A DNA stretch of 60,004 nucleotides from an uncultured Acholeplasmatales bacterium (lineage in GTDB: Bacteria; Bacillota_I; Bacilli_A; ML615J-28; CAG-698). The first letter of the stretch is position 1. Each line of letters opens with the position of its first letter. Positions 8,531-17,200 of the stretch are shown one piece after another. Below the pieces are notes generated by a model. It had not been told where the DNA came from and made no database searches. It was given only the letters and a program-made list of their open reading frames with translations. The position numbers and the translations under genes are program-made. The stretch is from positions 1-60,004 of the forward strand of contig CALEGD010000067.1 of NCBI GenBank assembly GCA_937877075.1. The letters run 5' to 3'.

Positions 8531-9187
8531 TTATCTTACGGGATTAGGTAGGTATTCACTGTCGGTATTATGGTAATAATAAATCGGGACTTTCCCTTGT
8601 ATCACTTGTACAACAATTGGAATTCGAGTTTCAACTTCTATCTCCTGTCTTTGGAGTGGAATTACGGTCACAAATCGAACCTTCGCAACAATACTGATTT
8701 CCAAGAGCATATTATTAATTCCATAATTATCGAAGGTTGTAACAACATCACAAATGGTACTGCCGACCGGAAAAATATCAATATCAATTTTCGGACCATA
8801 GCCGGCAAAGAATATTTCACTAATTACGATATTAAGAGGTAGTTCTAAATTGTTTAAAACTTCATTATTTTCAATTCTGGAAAGTTCTTCTTGGATCTGT
8901 TTAGTGGTCTCTGCCATTATCCGGTTAACTTGATAAGTATTTATATAAATACTGTCAATCTCTGTACCGACGGTTGTTGTCTTTATTAAATTTTCTAAAT
9001 CGATATTTGGTAGAACCGTTTCGGAAATTGCATTTGATAAGATGTTTGCAGCTTCAAGCTTTGCCTTTTGTTCAACATATGTCTTCACTCGTTCCGAAAA
9101 ATATCCGGATAAGAAATTAATGATAAAAATAATTATAAATAAAAACAATAATATTTTCATCAGTTTTAAAATCTGTTTTACCTTCAT
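8531..9187 (-). CDS. yunB: Sporulation protein YunB homologue
   Basis: A 218-residue protein with one N-terminal membrane helix (residues 10-28) and an extracytoplasmic domain. Its C-terminal half follows B. subtilis YunB closely as I remember it: GPKI at the start of the domain, then YGINN, a run of beta strands with VIP, and QGKVP near the end. YunB belongs to the mother-cell sporulation set in Bacillus and is a phylogenetic marker of endospore formers; its biochemical role is unknown. It lies divergent from the CBS gene and about 2 kb from cwlD. Confidence 0.85.
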   Translation of the reverse strand: MKVKQILKLMKILLFLFIIIFIINFLSGYFSERVKTYVEQKAKLEAANILSNAISETVLPNIDLENLIKTTTVGTEIDSIYINTYQVNRIMAETTKQIQEELSRIENNEVLNNLELPLNIVISEIFFAGYGPKIDIDIFPVGSTICDVVTTFDNYGINNMLLEISIVAKVRFVTVIPLQRQEIEVETRIPIVVQVIQGKVPIYYYHNTDSEYLPNPVR

Positions 9188-9203
9188 ATTATCTCCTCAT
9201 TAA

Positions 9204-9209
9204 ATTATA
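9204..9209 (-). promoter_or_regulatory. -10-like element upstream of yunB
   Basis: Minus strand reads GGATACTATAAT about 17 bases before the yunB start. TATAAT suits sigma-A. The overlapping GATACTAT also matches six of eight positions of the sigma-E -10 consensus CATACANT, so which sigma factor uses it cannot be decided by eye. Confidence 0.35.
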
Positions 9210-9274
9210 GTATCCAAACTTAAATAAATGTATATAAATTCTTAATCTTAAAATAATAAGTGCGAGGTGAAAAG

Positions 9275-9745
9275 ATGAAAGTTAAAGATTTAATGACCAA
9301 AAAAGTTATAACTGTTTCTAAAAATGAAAAACTAAGTGAAGTAGCAGAACTCTTTTGTAAATACGATATTGGATTTGTAGTGGTAATTAATTCCGAACGT
9401 GATGTTTTAGGAGTAGTGACTGATCGAGATATTATTGTTCGTGGTCTGGCAAAGGGAATGAGTGGGGAAGATCTTGTTGAAAAAGTTATGACTCCGGTGA
9501 GCGTTGAAATTCACAAAGACGAGAATGTAAGGCGAGCCCTAGAAATGATGGGAGAGTATCAAATCAGGCGTTTGGTCGTAATCAATGATGAAAAGAAACT
9601 ATGCGGAGTAATAAGTTTAGCCGATCTTGCCCGCGGCAGATATACAAATAAACTTGTAAATGAAATACTTTATGAGATATCACTCCCCAATCCTCAAAAA
9701 GAAAAACCGATGAAATTTTTAGAAGTTGATGATTATCCCTTATAA
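9275..9745 (+). CDS. Two-CBS-domain protein
   Basis: A 156-residue protein made of a CBS pair: residues 1-60 (DLMTKKVITVS, GVVTDRDIIVR) and 70-130 (VMTPVSVEIH, GVISLADLAR). CBS pairs sense adenosine nucleotides and regulate partners. With no fused domain, the partner is unknown. The ATG at 9275 has GAGGTG five bases upstream; the upstream in-frame GTG lacks a site. It is a lone plus-strand gene closed by a terminator shared with ispF. Confidence 0.88.
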   Translation: MKVKDLMTKKVITVSKNEKLSEVAELFCKYDIGFVVVINSERDVLGVVTDRDIIVRGLAKGMSGEDLVEKVMTPVSVEIHKDENVRRALEMMGEYQIRRLVVINDEKKLCGVISLADLARGRYTNKLVNEILYEISLPNPQKEKPMKFLEVDDYPL

Positions 9746-9771
9746 AAAACTTGCCATCCGGCAAGTTTTTA
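9744..9771. terminator. Bidirectional terminator between the CBS gene and ispF
   Basis: AAAAACTTGCC and its complement GGCAAGTTTTT surround a short ATCC loop, giving a U-tract on both strands. It serves the plus-strand CBS gene and the minus-strand mgsA-ispF operon. Confidence 0.85.
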
Positions 9772-9773
9772 GT

Positions 9774-10277
9774 TTACAATAACTTTTTTATAATTCTATC
9801 TTCTTTGTATATTAGAACAACACACTCAGCTCCGACTCCTTCGCCGTGTCCGATAAAACCCATACCCTCACCTCTAGTCGCCTTTAGATTGACTTGGTTA
9901 AAATCAATCAAGAGGTACTTAGCAATATTGGCTTTCATTTCTTGAACAAAGGGCTTAAGCAGAGGTTTTTCTAAATAGACGGTGATATCGAGATTGGATA
10001 TTTTATATCCGTATTCTTTTAAAAGCTTTCTCGTTTCTGATACAAAAAAAGAAGAATCGATATCTTTATACTGAGGATCGGTGTCAGAAAAATGAGTTCC
10101 GAGATCACCTAAGCCTAAGGCGCCAATAATAGCTTCACTTACAGCATGGAAAACACAGTCAGCATCCGAATGGCCGATTAAACCAAATTCAAAGGGGATT
10201 TCTACGCCACCAAGAATTAATTTTCTGTTTTTTCCGAAACGATGAACATCTTGGGAATGACCGATTCGATACTTCAT
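9774..10277 (-). CDS. ispF: 2-C-methyl-D-erythritol 2,4-cyclodiphosphate synthase
   Basis: Fifth step of the MEP isoprenoid pathway: cyclises CDP-ME-2-phosphate to MEcPP with release of CMP. The 167 residues show the zinc-site motif SQDVHRF (residues 8-14), LIGHSDADCVFHAV, DLGTHFSDTDP, and near the C-terminus the family signature ATRGEGMGFIGHGEGV. It follows ispD with an ATGA overlap. In some bacteria the two are fused; here they are separate but translationally coupled. Confidence 0.96.
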   Translation of the reverse strand: MKYRIGHSQDVHRFGKNRKLILGGVEIPFEFGLIGHSDADCVFHAVSEAIIGALGLGDLGTHFSDTDPQYKDIDSSFFVSETRKLLKEYGYKISNLDITVYLEKPLLKPFVQEMKANIAKYLLIDFNQVNLKATRGEGMGFIGHGEGVGAECVVLIYKEDRIIKKLL

Positions 10278-10936
10278 CCATCCCTCCTACTGAGAAATTC
10301 AATCAACTTTAAATCAAAAGCATTTGTAACCTTGAGATTATCCTTGTTTCCCGGAACTATTTCCGGTTTAATCTTGAGATATCTTACAAGTAAACCCACA
10401 TCATCGGTAGCATAATATCTTTCCGCTTCCCCAAGGCTTAAAGCTTCTCGATAACGTTCGGCGATAACTCCTTGTGGAGTCATCACTTTCCATAAGAATT
10501 CCCGCTCTAAATTTCGGTATGATTCTTTTACCTCAACAATCGTATCAACAACCCTCACCGCCAAGACTGCGGCTTCGCTCCTTAAAGTTGCCTGATAAAC
10601 CTTTTCTATTTCTTCAACCTTTACAAAAGGTCTAGCCCCATCATGGATTAAAACGACTTGACTACTGCAGAGAGCCATACCTCTTTTAACGCTGTCTTGC
10701 CGATATTTTCCTCCGACAGTATATTCTAGATTCGGAAGGTCAATTGTCATTTCTTTAACCGTTTCTAATTCCTCTTCCCGACAAACTAAAACAACTTTTC
10801 TACAATTATTGCAAGATAAAAATGTTTCAAGTGAAAAACGGAAGAGTAACTTATTATTAATCCGATAGAATATTTTATTATATTCAAGACCGGATCTTTC
10901 ACCTTTTCCGGCTAAGAGAATAATGGCATCGAACAT
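10274..10936 (-). CDS. ispD: 2-C-methyl-D-erythritol 4-phosphate cytidylyltransferase
   Basis: Third step of the MEP pathway: joins CTP and MEP to CDP-ME. The nucleotidyltransferase start motif LLAGKGERSG (usually AAGxGxR), VLIHDGARPF near residue 100 and ATDDVGLL near residue 176 are all present. Its 220-residue length is normal. It lies 17 bases after the degenerate GGDEF gene in the mgsA operon. Confidence 0.95.
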   Translation of the reverse strand: MFDAIILLAGKGERSGLEYNKIFYRINNKLLFRFSLETFLSCNNCRKVVLVCREEELETVKEMTIDLPNLEYTVGGKYRQDSVKRGMALCSSQVVLIHDGARPFVKVEEIEKVYQATLRSEAAVLAVRVVDTIVEVKESYRNLEREFLWKVMTPQGVIAERYREALSLGEAERYYATDDVGLLVRYLKIKPEIVPGNKDNLKVTNAFDLKLIEFLSRRDG

Positions 10937-10952
10937 TATTTCCTCCTCTAGA

Positions 10953-12491
10953 TTACTCCTTTAAAATATCATCAAGAAAATTATCGCTCAGATCGATCCC
11001 CATGTCTTTGAAATCAACAGTCGGCGTAGGTTTAGGTATATAAATACAATATGATTCGGGATATTTATCATCTGCAGCTAAACTTAATGCTTCTTGACCG
11101 GCTTTTAAAATAGTCTCCGGATGTGGATTCTCGGCATTTTCGCTTGAAATAATCCCCAGGGCATTTTCAATCTCATATTTGATTTCATTAAAAATAATCC
11201 CAGTTTTAACGAAGGAAGTTTTTCCGGTATTTAAGGATTCAAGGAATCGATTGTAGATTTCTTTTTTATCAATTATGAGTACATAAACAAAATCTTCTAA
11301 CCTGTAAACTTTGGGTGCCTTTAATCCCAGTTCCGATGCAACTTGACTGAAGTATTTTGCCAGAATTACTTCTCCAACATCTTTCCCGATATCTGGAATA
11401 AATTTAGGAAGATTAGAAAATTTAACCAAGAGAAGTGCAATCCAGTTATTACGTTCATAGATGAGTTTGGTTGTTTCTAAAAGCTCAGGTAGATTTCGAA
11501 AATTCATTTTTGAATGAGAAAAATCAGTCTTATGAATGATGGCATAATAATGGCCTTCATAATTAATATTGCTTTCTTCAAACCAAATTCTTCCCCTATT
11601 TGTATTAAGGCGATAATAAATTTTATGAAGTTTATCGGTAAGATTACGACTGGATATTAAATTCAGGTCTTCTTTTACAACCGCCGAAAGAAAATTATTT
11701 TCTCCGAGCTGATTATCAGAAACGCCCAGAAGATTCATCATTTCTCCGGTCAATATATATCGCCTTGTTCTAAAATCAAAATAACAAATCGGTTCACCGA
11801 GAAAATTCAAGTAATTATAGAAAGTGCGTGAATCGAAACTGGCACCGTCTAAAGCAGTTGTTCCGTAACTCATTAAAACGAAACCTAGCAGTTTACCGTT
11901 GTAAATTACCTTTCTTTTCATTAAATCCAACAATAAGTTTTTTCCGTCATTTAGGGTGATGCTTATCCGGTAATCTCTTTCTTCTAAAGTCCTTATATAA
12001 TGAAGAAAGACATCGTAATTCATTTCTTGACTGTCGACAAGAAATGTGAGGATTATCTCTTCATATTTTTTCTTAATGTTTTTTTCGATTCCAATCAGGT
12101 TGGCAAACTCCTCGGTAAAGTTTATCAATCTAGACCGCCTGTCCAGATAAGCATAAACTTTATTGACGGTACTGTTTGCAGTAAACTTTACTAAATTTAA
12201 GCGAAAATAAAATATATATGTCGTAATGAGATAAAGGGTGATGTTTACAAATAAAGCTAAAACGGCCAGCCCAACTGCAAACATCATTATCTTCAACCCA
12301 AAAATTTCAAGATCTTTTAAAATGAAAGCAGCCAAAACATATCCTAAAATTGCCAATCCGGTCATAATTAGGCTTATCAAAGGCAGTTTTCTTTTTTTCT
12401 CTAAAATAGCAAGAAACAGCATCAACACAACTAATAAGATAGTTATTAAATAATTGCTGTTATTGAGGATGAACTCCAGAACTTTATTCAT
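10953..12491 (-). CDS. Membrane protein with PAS-like and degenerate GGDEF domains
   Basis: A 512-residue protein with about three hydrophobic helices in residues 12-105, a PAS-like region around 120-330, and a GGDEF fold at about 350-500. The fold is seen in the LLLVKFSNL strand, in DVGEVILAKYFSQVA where active enzymes have GDxxL, and in the final helix KAGQEALSLAADD. The catalytic GGDEF loop is replaced by RLEDF, so it cannot make c-di-GMP by the usual chemistry. The layout recalls GdpP (membrane, PAS, degenerate GGDEF), but the DHH-DHHA1 phosphodiesterase half is missing. Probably a ligand-sensing or protein-interaction module; that role is inference. Confidence 0.6.
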   Translation of the reverse strand: MNKVLEFILNNSNYLITILLVVLMLFLAILEKKRKLPLISLIMTGLAILGYVLAAFILKDLEIFGLKIMMFAVGLAVLALFVNITLYLITTYIFYFRLNLVKFTANSTVNKVYAYLDRRSRLINFTEEFANLIGIEKNIKKKYEEIILTFLVDSQEMNYDVFLHYIRTLEERDYRISITLNDGKNLLLDLMKRKVIYNGKLLGFVLMSYGTTALDGASFDSRTFYNYLNFLGEPICYFDFRTRRYILTGEMMNLLGVSDNQLGENNFLSAVVKEDLNLISSRNLTDKLHKIYYRLNTNRGRIWFEESNINYEGHYYAIIHKTDFSHSKMNFRNLPELLETTKLIYERNNWIALLLVKFSNLPKFIPDIGKDVGEVILAKYFSQVASELGLKAPKVYRLEDFVYVLIIDKKEIYNRFLESLNTGKTSFVKTGIIFNEIKYEIENALGIISSENAENPHPETILKAGQEALSLAADDKYPESYCIYIPKPTPTVDFKDMGIDLSDNFLDDILKE

Positions 12492-12501
12492 AACCTCCTC
12501 C

Positions 12502-12855
12502 TTAGCTAACGAATAATTCAGCGCTCATTCTGTTGGTTGCCAAAGGCACGGAATAAACGTCGCATAATCTCAACAAAGCGGAAACATCAGGTTCATGGGG
12601 TTGGGCCGTTAAAGGATCGCGGAAAAAAATCACCATATCCATATTACCGTTAGCAACATTAGCACCAATTTCTTGATCACCGCCGAACGGACCCGACTTA
12701 AAACAATGAACGCTTAAGCCGATTTCCTCAATTATTCTTTTCCCGGTTGTTCCGGTTGCATATAAAATATGCTCTCTAAAAAAGGCCTTATATTTAGTTA
12801 CGAAATCAAGTAATTCCGTTTTCTTCTTGTCGTGGGCTATTAAAGCTATTCGCAC
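12502..12855 (-). CDS. mgsA: Methylglyoxal synthase
   Basis: Converts dihydroxyacetone phosphate to methylglyoxal and phosphate, a glycolytic overflow bypass. Nearly the whole 117-residue chain is diagnostic: IALIAHDKKK at the start, ATGTTG for phosphate binding, SGPFGGDQEIGA with the catalytic Asp, and FFRDPLTAQPHEPDV. It starts GTG behind AAAGGATG. It is the first gene of the operon reading into the GGDEF-like gene, ispD and ispF. Confidence 0.96.
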   Translation of the reverse strand: MRIALIAHDKKKTELLDFVTKYKAFFREHILYATGTTGKRIIEEIGLSVHCFKSGPFGGDQEIGANVANGNMDMVIFFRDPLTAQPHEPDVSALLRLCDVYSVPLATNRMSAELFVS

Positions 12856-12878
12856 AATTACACATCCTTTATAATTTT

Positions 12879-12906
12879 ATTATATCATACAATATTTCAA
12901 ATGCAA
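12879..12906 (-). promoter_or_regulatory. Sigma-A promoter of the mgsA-ispD-ispF operon
   Basis: Minus strand: -35 TTGCAT (12901-12906), 16-base spacer, -10 TATAAT (12879-12884), with a leader of about 17 bases. Confidence 0.7.
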
Positions 12907-12917
12907 ATATATATAAT

Positions 12918-13721
12918 TTACTTGATAATCAAGTACCTGTCAAGCATTTCTTCTAATCTTTCATAGTTAAGCTTCATCATTATATTGCCGTCAATGGTGA
13001 CAGATATATTACCTGTCTCTTCGGAAACAATAATTGTAAGGGCGTCGCTTCTTTCACTGATTCCAATCGCTGCCCGATGTCTGGTTCCTAAAGATTTTGG
13101 AACATCATATTTATCGGTAGAAGGTAAATATGCTCCGGCACACATAAGTTTGTTTTTTCGGATAATAACCGCGCCGTCATGGCAGGCGGTCCCGGGAGTA
13201 AAGATTGTTGTTAAGAGTTCTTGCGTGATTGTTCCCTTGATCTCAATCGCTTTTTCGATATAAGTATTGAGATTATCCTCCCTTTCAACAGTAATCAGAG
13301 CTCCGATTCTCCGTTTAGAAAGATATTCAGTTGTCGATAAAAGAATATTGATGATTTCCTGTTTTTCTTGTTTTGTAGAGAAAAAGGAAGTGTTTTTATT
13401 TGAAGTAAAGATATAATCGAGGGAATGCCTAATTTCTTGAGTGTAGATGATTACAAAAAGTCCCAGGCTCCAAAAAATAAGATAATTAAGCAAGGTTAAA
13501 AACAACCTTAATTGAAAGAAAAAGACAAGCAGATAAAAGAAGCCAAAGCAAAGAAGAATAATAAGCAATTTATAACCGCGAACTTTCGCGCGTAATAATT
13601 TATAGATGAGTAATAAAGTTAATGCAACCAAAACCAAATCAACACACAAACGAATAATTCCGAGCACGGACCAGTTATCGGTATAGTTTTGAAGATTATT
13701 GATAAATTCTTGAAATAACAT
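12918..13721 (-). CDS. cdaA: Diadenylate cyclase CdaA
   Basis: Makes c-di-AMP from two ATP at the membrane. Three hydrophobic helices occupy residues 15-85, followed by the DAC domain with the catalytic DGAVII near residue 180 and RHRAAIGISE near residue 215. Length (267) and layout match CdaA of Bacilli. It normally lies in cdaA-cdaR-glmM; here neither is adjacent, and cdaA instead starts two bases after the ankyrin-protein stop, downstream of the giant helicase-like gene. The gene order, not the enzyme, is unusual. Confidence 0.95.
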   Translation of the reverse strand: MLFQEFINNLQNYTDNWSVLGIIRLCVDLVLVALTLLLIYKLLRAKVRGYKLLIILLCFGFFYLLVFFFQLRLFLTLLNYLIFWSLGLFVIIYTQEIRHSLDYIFTSNKNTSFFSTKQEKQEIINILLSTTEYLSKRRIGALITVEREDNLNTYIEKAIEIKGTITQELLTTIFTPGTACHDGAVIIRKNKLMCAGAYLPSTDKYDVPKSLGTRHRAAIGISERSDALTIIVSEETGNISVTIDGNIMMKLNYERLEEMLDRYLIIK

Positions 13722-13723
13722 TT

Positions 13724-14293
13724 TTATCCACCTTTCTTATTCAATATTTCCTCTATTTTTTCCTTTCTATCATCATCTACTTGATGCTTTGTCAGTAAAT
13801 ATTTGATAGTCTTTTCATCTTTTTCATCGATAGCATAATCGATTGGAAGGTTATTATTTTCATCAGCTATCAGAACTTCCGCACCGTGATCGATCAGATA
13901 TTTAATAATATCCAGATTTCCGGATATTACCGCCAGATGCAGAGGGGATTGCTCTTGTTCGGTTGCGATATTAATATCACAGCCATGGTTAACCAAATTT
14001 CGGATAAAATTTAGTTTACCTTCCAGTACTGCTCGATGGAGAGGTGTTTCAACATTTACATCCGCTAAATCCGGATTGACTCCGGCTTTCAAAAAGAGAT
14101 TAAAAAGCCGAAGATTATTTAATTTAAGAGAAATGTGGAGGAGAGTCCGCCCATTATAATCCTGAGTATTAACTTCAATATTGTCCGCCTTCATCTTTGA
14201 AAGCGAACTCTTAATATAATAATAACGAAACGGATCTTGTTTCACGCTCTTAACGAATTCAAGAAATTGTTTTTTACTTCCTCGTTTAATCAT
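13724..14293 (-). CDS. Ankyrin-repeat protein
   Basis: A 189-residue cytoplasmic protein. After a basic N-terminal segment (1-38) there are four ankyrin repeats, visible as GRTLLHISLKLNN, ETPLHRAVLEGK, QSPLHLAVISGN and NLPIDYAIDEKD, spaced about 33 residues apart, then a short charged tail. Ankyrin repeats bind proteins; no enzymatic domain is present. Its start overlaps the helicase-like stop by eight bases (ATGATTAA) and cdaA begins two bases after its stop. It is thus translated in lockstep with both and could link them physically, which is inference. Confidence 0.85.
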   Translation of the reverse strand: MIKRGSKKQFLEFVKSVKQDPFRYYYIKSSLSKMKADNIEVNTQDYNGRTLLHISLKLNNLRLFNLFLKAGVNPDLADVNVETPLHRAVLEGKLNFIRNLVNHGCDINIATEQEQSPLHLAVISGNLDIIKYLIDHGAEVLIADENNNLPIDYAIDEKDEKTIKYLLTKHQVDDDRKEKIEEILNKKGG

Positions 14294-17200
14294 TCCTCAT
14301 ACCATCCAATATCCGATTTGCAACCTTTTCAACTGACTCCATCAGCTCTAGTGACCATATTATGAAAGTTTTAATAATATCACGATTGATAAGATAGTTT
14401 TCGCGGTATTCATTTAAGATTTCATAATCAGTGTTTTCCTCATCCCAAAATAGGAGGACACCATAAAATTTATCATCTTTCAATAATAGCAAACTAAAGA
14501 CAGCGGAAGCATAAACCTTGATACCTGCCTTCTCAAGCCTAGAAACAAGATTTTTCATCGGTCCGACAGCATTCTTCGGAAGATAGATTTCTTTTTTACT
14601 GATTACTCTTCTGATTTCAGTCAGGAAACGCGATTCAACATTGCCTTGAAGAATGTCTTTATCATCATAGATAATTAGTCTCTTCTTACAAAGCATTAAT
14701 ACGTCAATCAAATTCACTACCAAATATTCAAAATCTAGATCATAATAATCTTCTAAATAGATAATATTATAATCCGCATCGAAAAGATAACCATCATTTA
14801 AATCAGTTATATTAATATTCCTCTTGAGGATGGAAAGAATTTCTTTTTCTGAAAATCCTTGGATCGTAAATAAATCAGTTAAAGTTTCATAAATTTGTTT
14901 CTGACGGTTAAGATTGGATGTAAATAGATTAATCACATAATTACGATTTTCTTTAAAAAGAAGATTGATATATTCTAATATCTTCTCGGAAATAATTTCG
15001 ATTCCGAAATTATTGTAATAATCCGGATAGGATACACCCCGTAGCCCTTGCATCTGCACTAAGAGATTATTTGGTGTCGGTAAGAAACGAAAATCAAGAA
15101 TGATACTCTTTCTATTACTTACTCGAGATATCAAGTTATTGGCGACAGAACTTAGAAGTTGAAGCTCTCCGGCCACCACAACCTGTTTCCCCTGTAAAGC
15201 TCGATAATAATCATTAGCACTGAGAAGATGGGCATCATCAATTATGATTAAATCAAAATCAGTCGGGTTAAGAAAATTATTCAATATCTGGGTACTGGTA
15301 AGAAAGAGATGTTTTATTCCGTCTGTTCTTCTGATATAAGCAGAATAATCGAGATTTCGGATTCCAAAGACACTGAACTTGTAACTACTGTTACGTCTAA
15401 TCTGCCGGAAGGTTTGCATTTCTAAACTACGAATCAAATCCCTTTCCATATTCATTGCCGCCTCAAGGCAGGTTTTCATAACTTTATAATCAGCAAGGAA
15501 GGGATGCTTTTCCAAATATATTTTCATTACAGTTTCTAGGTATGTATATTTGAAGTTTATACTAAGGTTTTCCGGATTCTCAAGGTCGGTGATAAATTCA
15601 ACTAATTTTGGTAAATTATATTGATTAAGAATTTTTAGATTGTCGGTAACACCGAGATAACCGATTAATTCATCTTTAGAATTTATGAGTTGATCAAGTG
15701 ATTCCAAAATTGATTCAAAACTCGAGTAATAATATTTGGAGACGCTGTCCTTGAAAACCTTAAAATAAAGTTTAAAGACTTCGGTTAAGCTATCGCTTGC
15801 CTCTTCACAGTTATCTAAATGAAGAATCAGTTTTTGATTTATTTCTTCATTCAAACTATCAATCAGCTTCTCATCATTAGAAAAGCAATCAGAATAAACC
15901 TTAAAGGCCTGCAGAAAACGAGAGATATTATTGATATTCGTATCATAATTCGCATACAGCTTGCCATAGAGATAACGATAGTGATCATTATCCCTTAACT
16001 CTTTTTTCTTTTCTACAATACCCTGATGAGTTTTATAAAGCCAAATATATTCTTCCGCTTGAACATAATCCTTTTCTTGTGCTTTCTTTACTTGTTTTAC
16101 GCGGTCATTAGAAAGATAGAGGTTTTGAAGGTAATTGATTATGGCCTCAATTTCTTTGATTTTTTCCGAGAACTCAATTTCTTCTACAGAAAACCCATAT
16201 TCTGTTAATTCCAAGTAATAAGCATTAATATGGAAATAAGCTTTGGAGAAGAGGTCGAAAATATTCCGAAAATTCTTTTTGACCTTTGGGTCATCAGGTT
16301 GAATATTAACCACAGTTTTTATAAATTTAATAAACTTTGATTTAATCAATTTATCGGGGATATTATGAAAATAGGAATAGAATTTATGAAGATTTTCCAG
16401 TATTCCCTCCTCAAAATCAAATCCAGTTAGTTTCTTATACTCTTGATGTTTATCGGAAATTATATTTTTCAGTACCCTAAACCTTTTTACATTTTCACGA
16501 AGTTTCGAAAATTCATTCGGACTTTCCTTCTCTATATTGGAAAATAATCGGTAAGCACTTCTTTTAATCGTTTGATTATTTGTAAATCTTTCTAAGTTTA
16601 CAATATTTTGTTCTAAGTCTTTGCTTTTTCCAAAGTCCTCATTCTTAAATAAAGAATCAATTTCCGCTTCTGCTGTCTTGATTTCTTCAATCAAGACTTT
16701 AATTCTTCTTGAAACATCGTCTAGGTTTTGATTGGTTACTGAACGGATAAACTCTGGACTAAACTTCATTGATTGAAGAATCCTGTTCATATTTTGAATT
16801 TCATTTAATACCAAATTGCTTTCCGGAAATTCCCAATTTAATAAACTTATAATTTTACCTGAGGTTTTACGATAAATATTAATTTGAACCAAAAGTTTAT
16901 TGATAAGAACAGAAACTTCAACCTTCTCTTCAAGCAGACGGTCAATCTTTTCTACATTATTTTCGAAGAAATAATTTCCCAGAAGCCTTGAATATTCTGA
17001 ATCAATATCGATGGAATCGAGGTTTTCATATTGGGAAAGAAGAAGATACTCCATTTCCTGAATTTGGTAGATATGACTTTTCAGATTTCGAAACTCTTCT
17101 TGAGCCTGTTCAAAAATTTCCCGGTTAACCCAAGATAAAGGGAAGGCCTTAATATCTAAACCCTTAATATCATGGAAAACACTTTTCAGATAAGCATAAT

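Noticed and set aside
12920..12934. Perfect palindrome ACTTGAT-A-ATCAAGT at the end of cdaA
   Set aside because: Could be a terminator stem, but no T-run follows on the minus strand and it lies within the coding end; no support for an operator.
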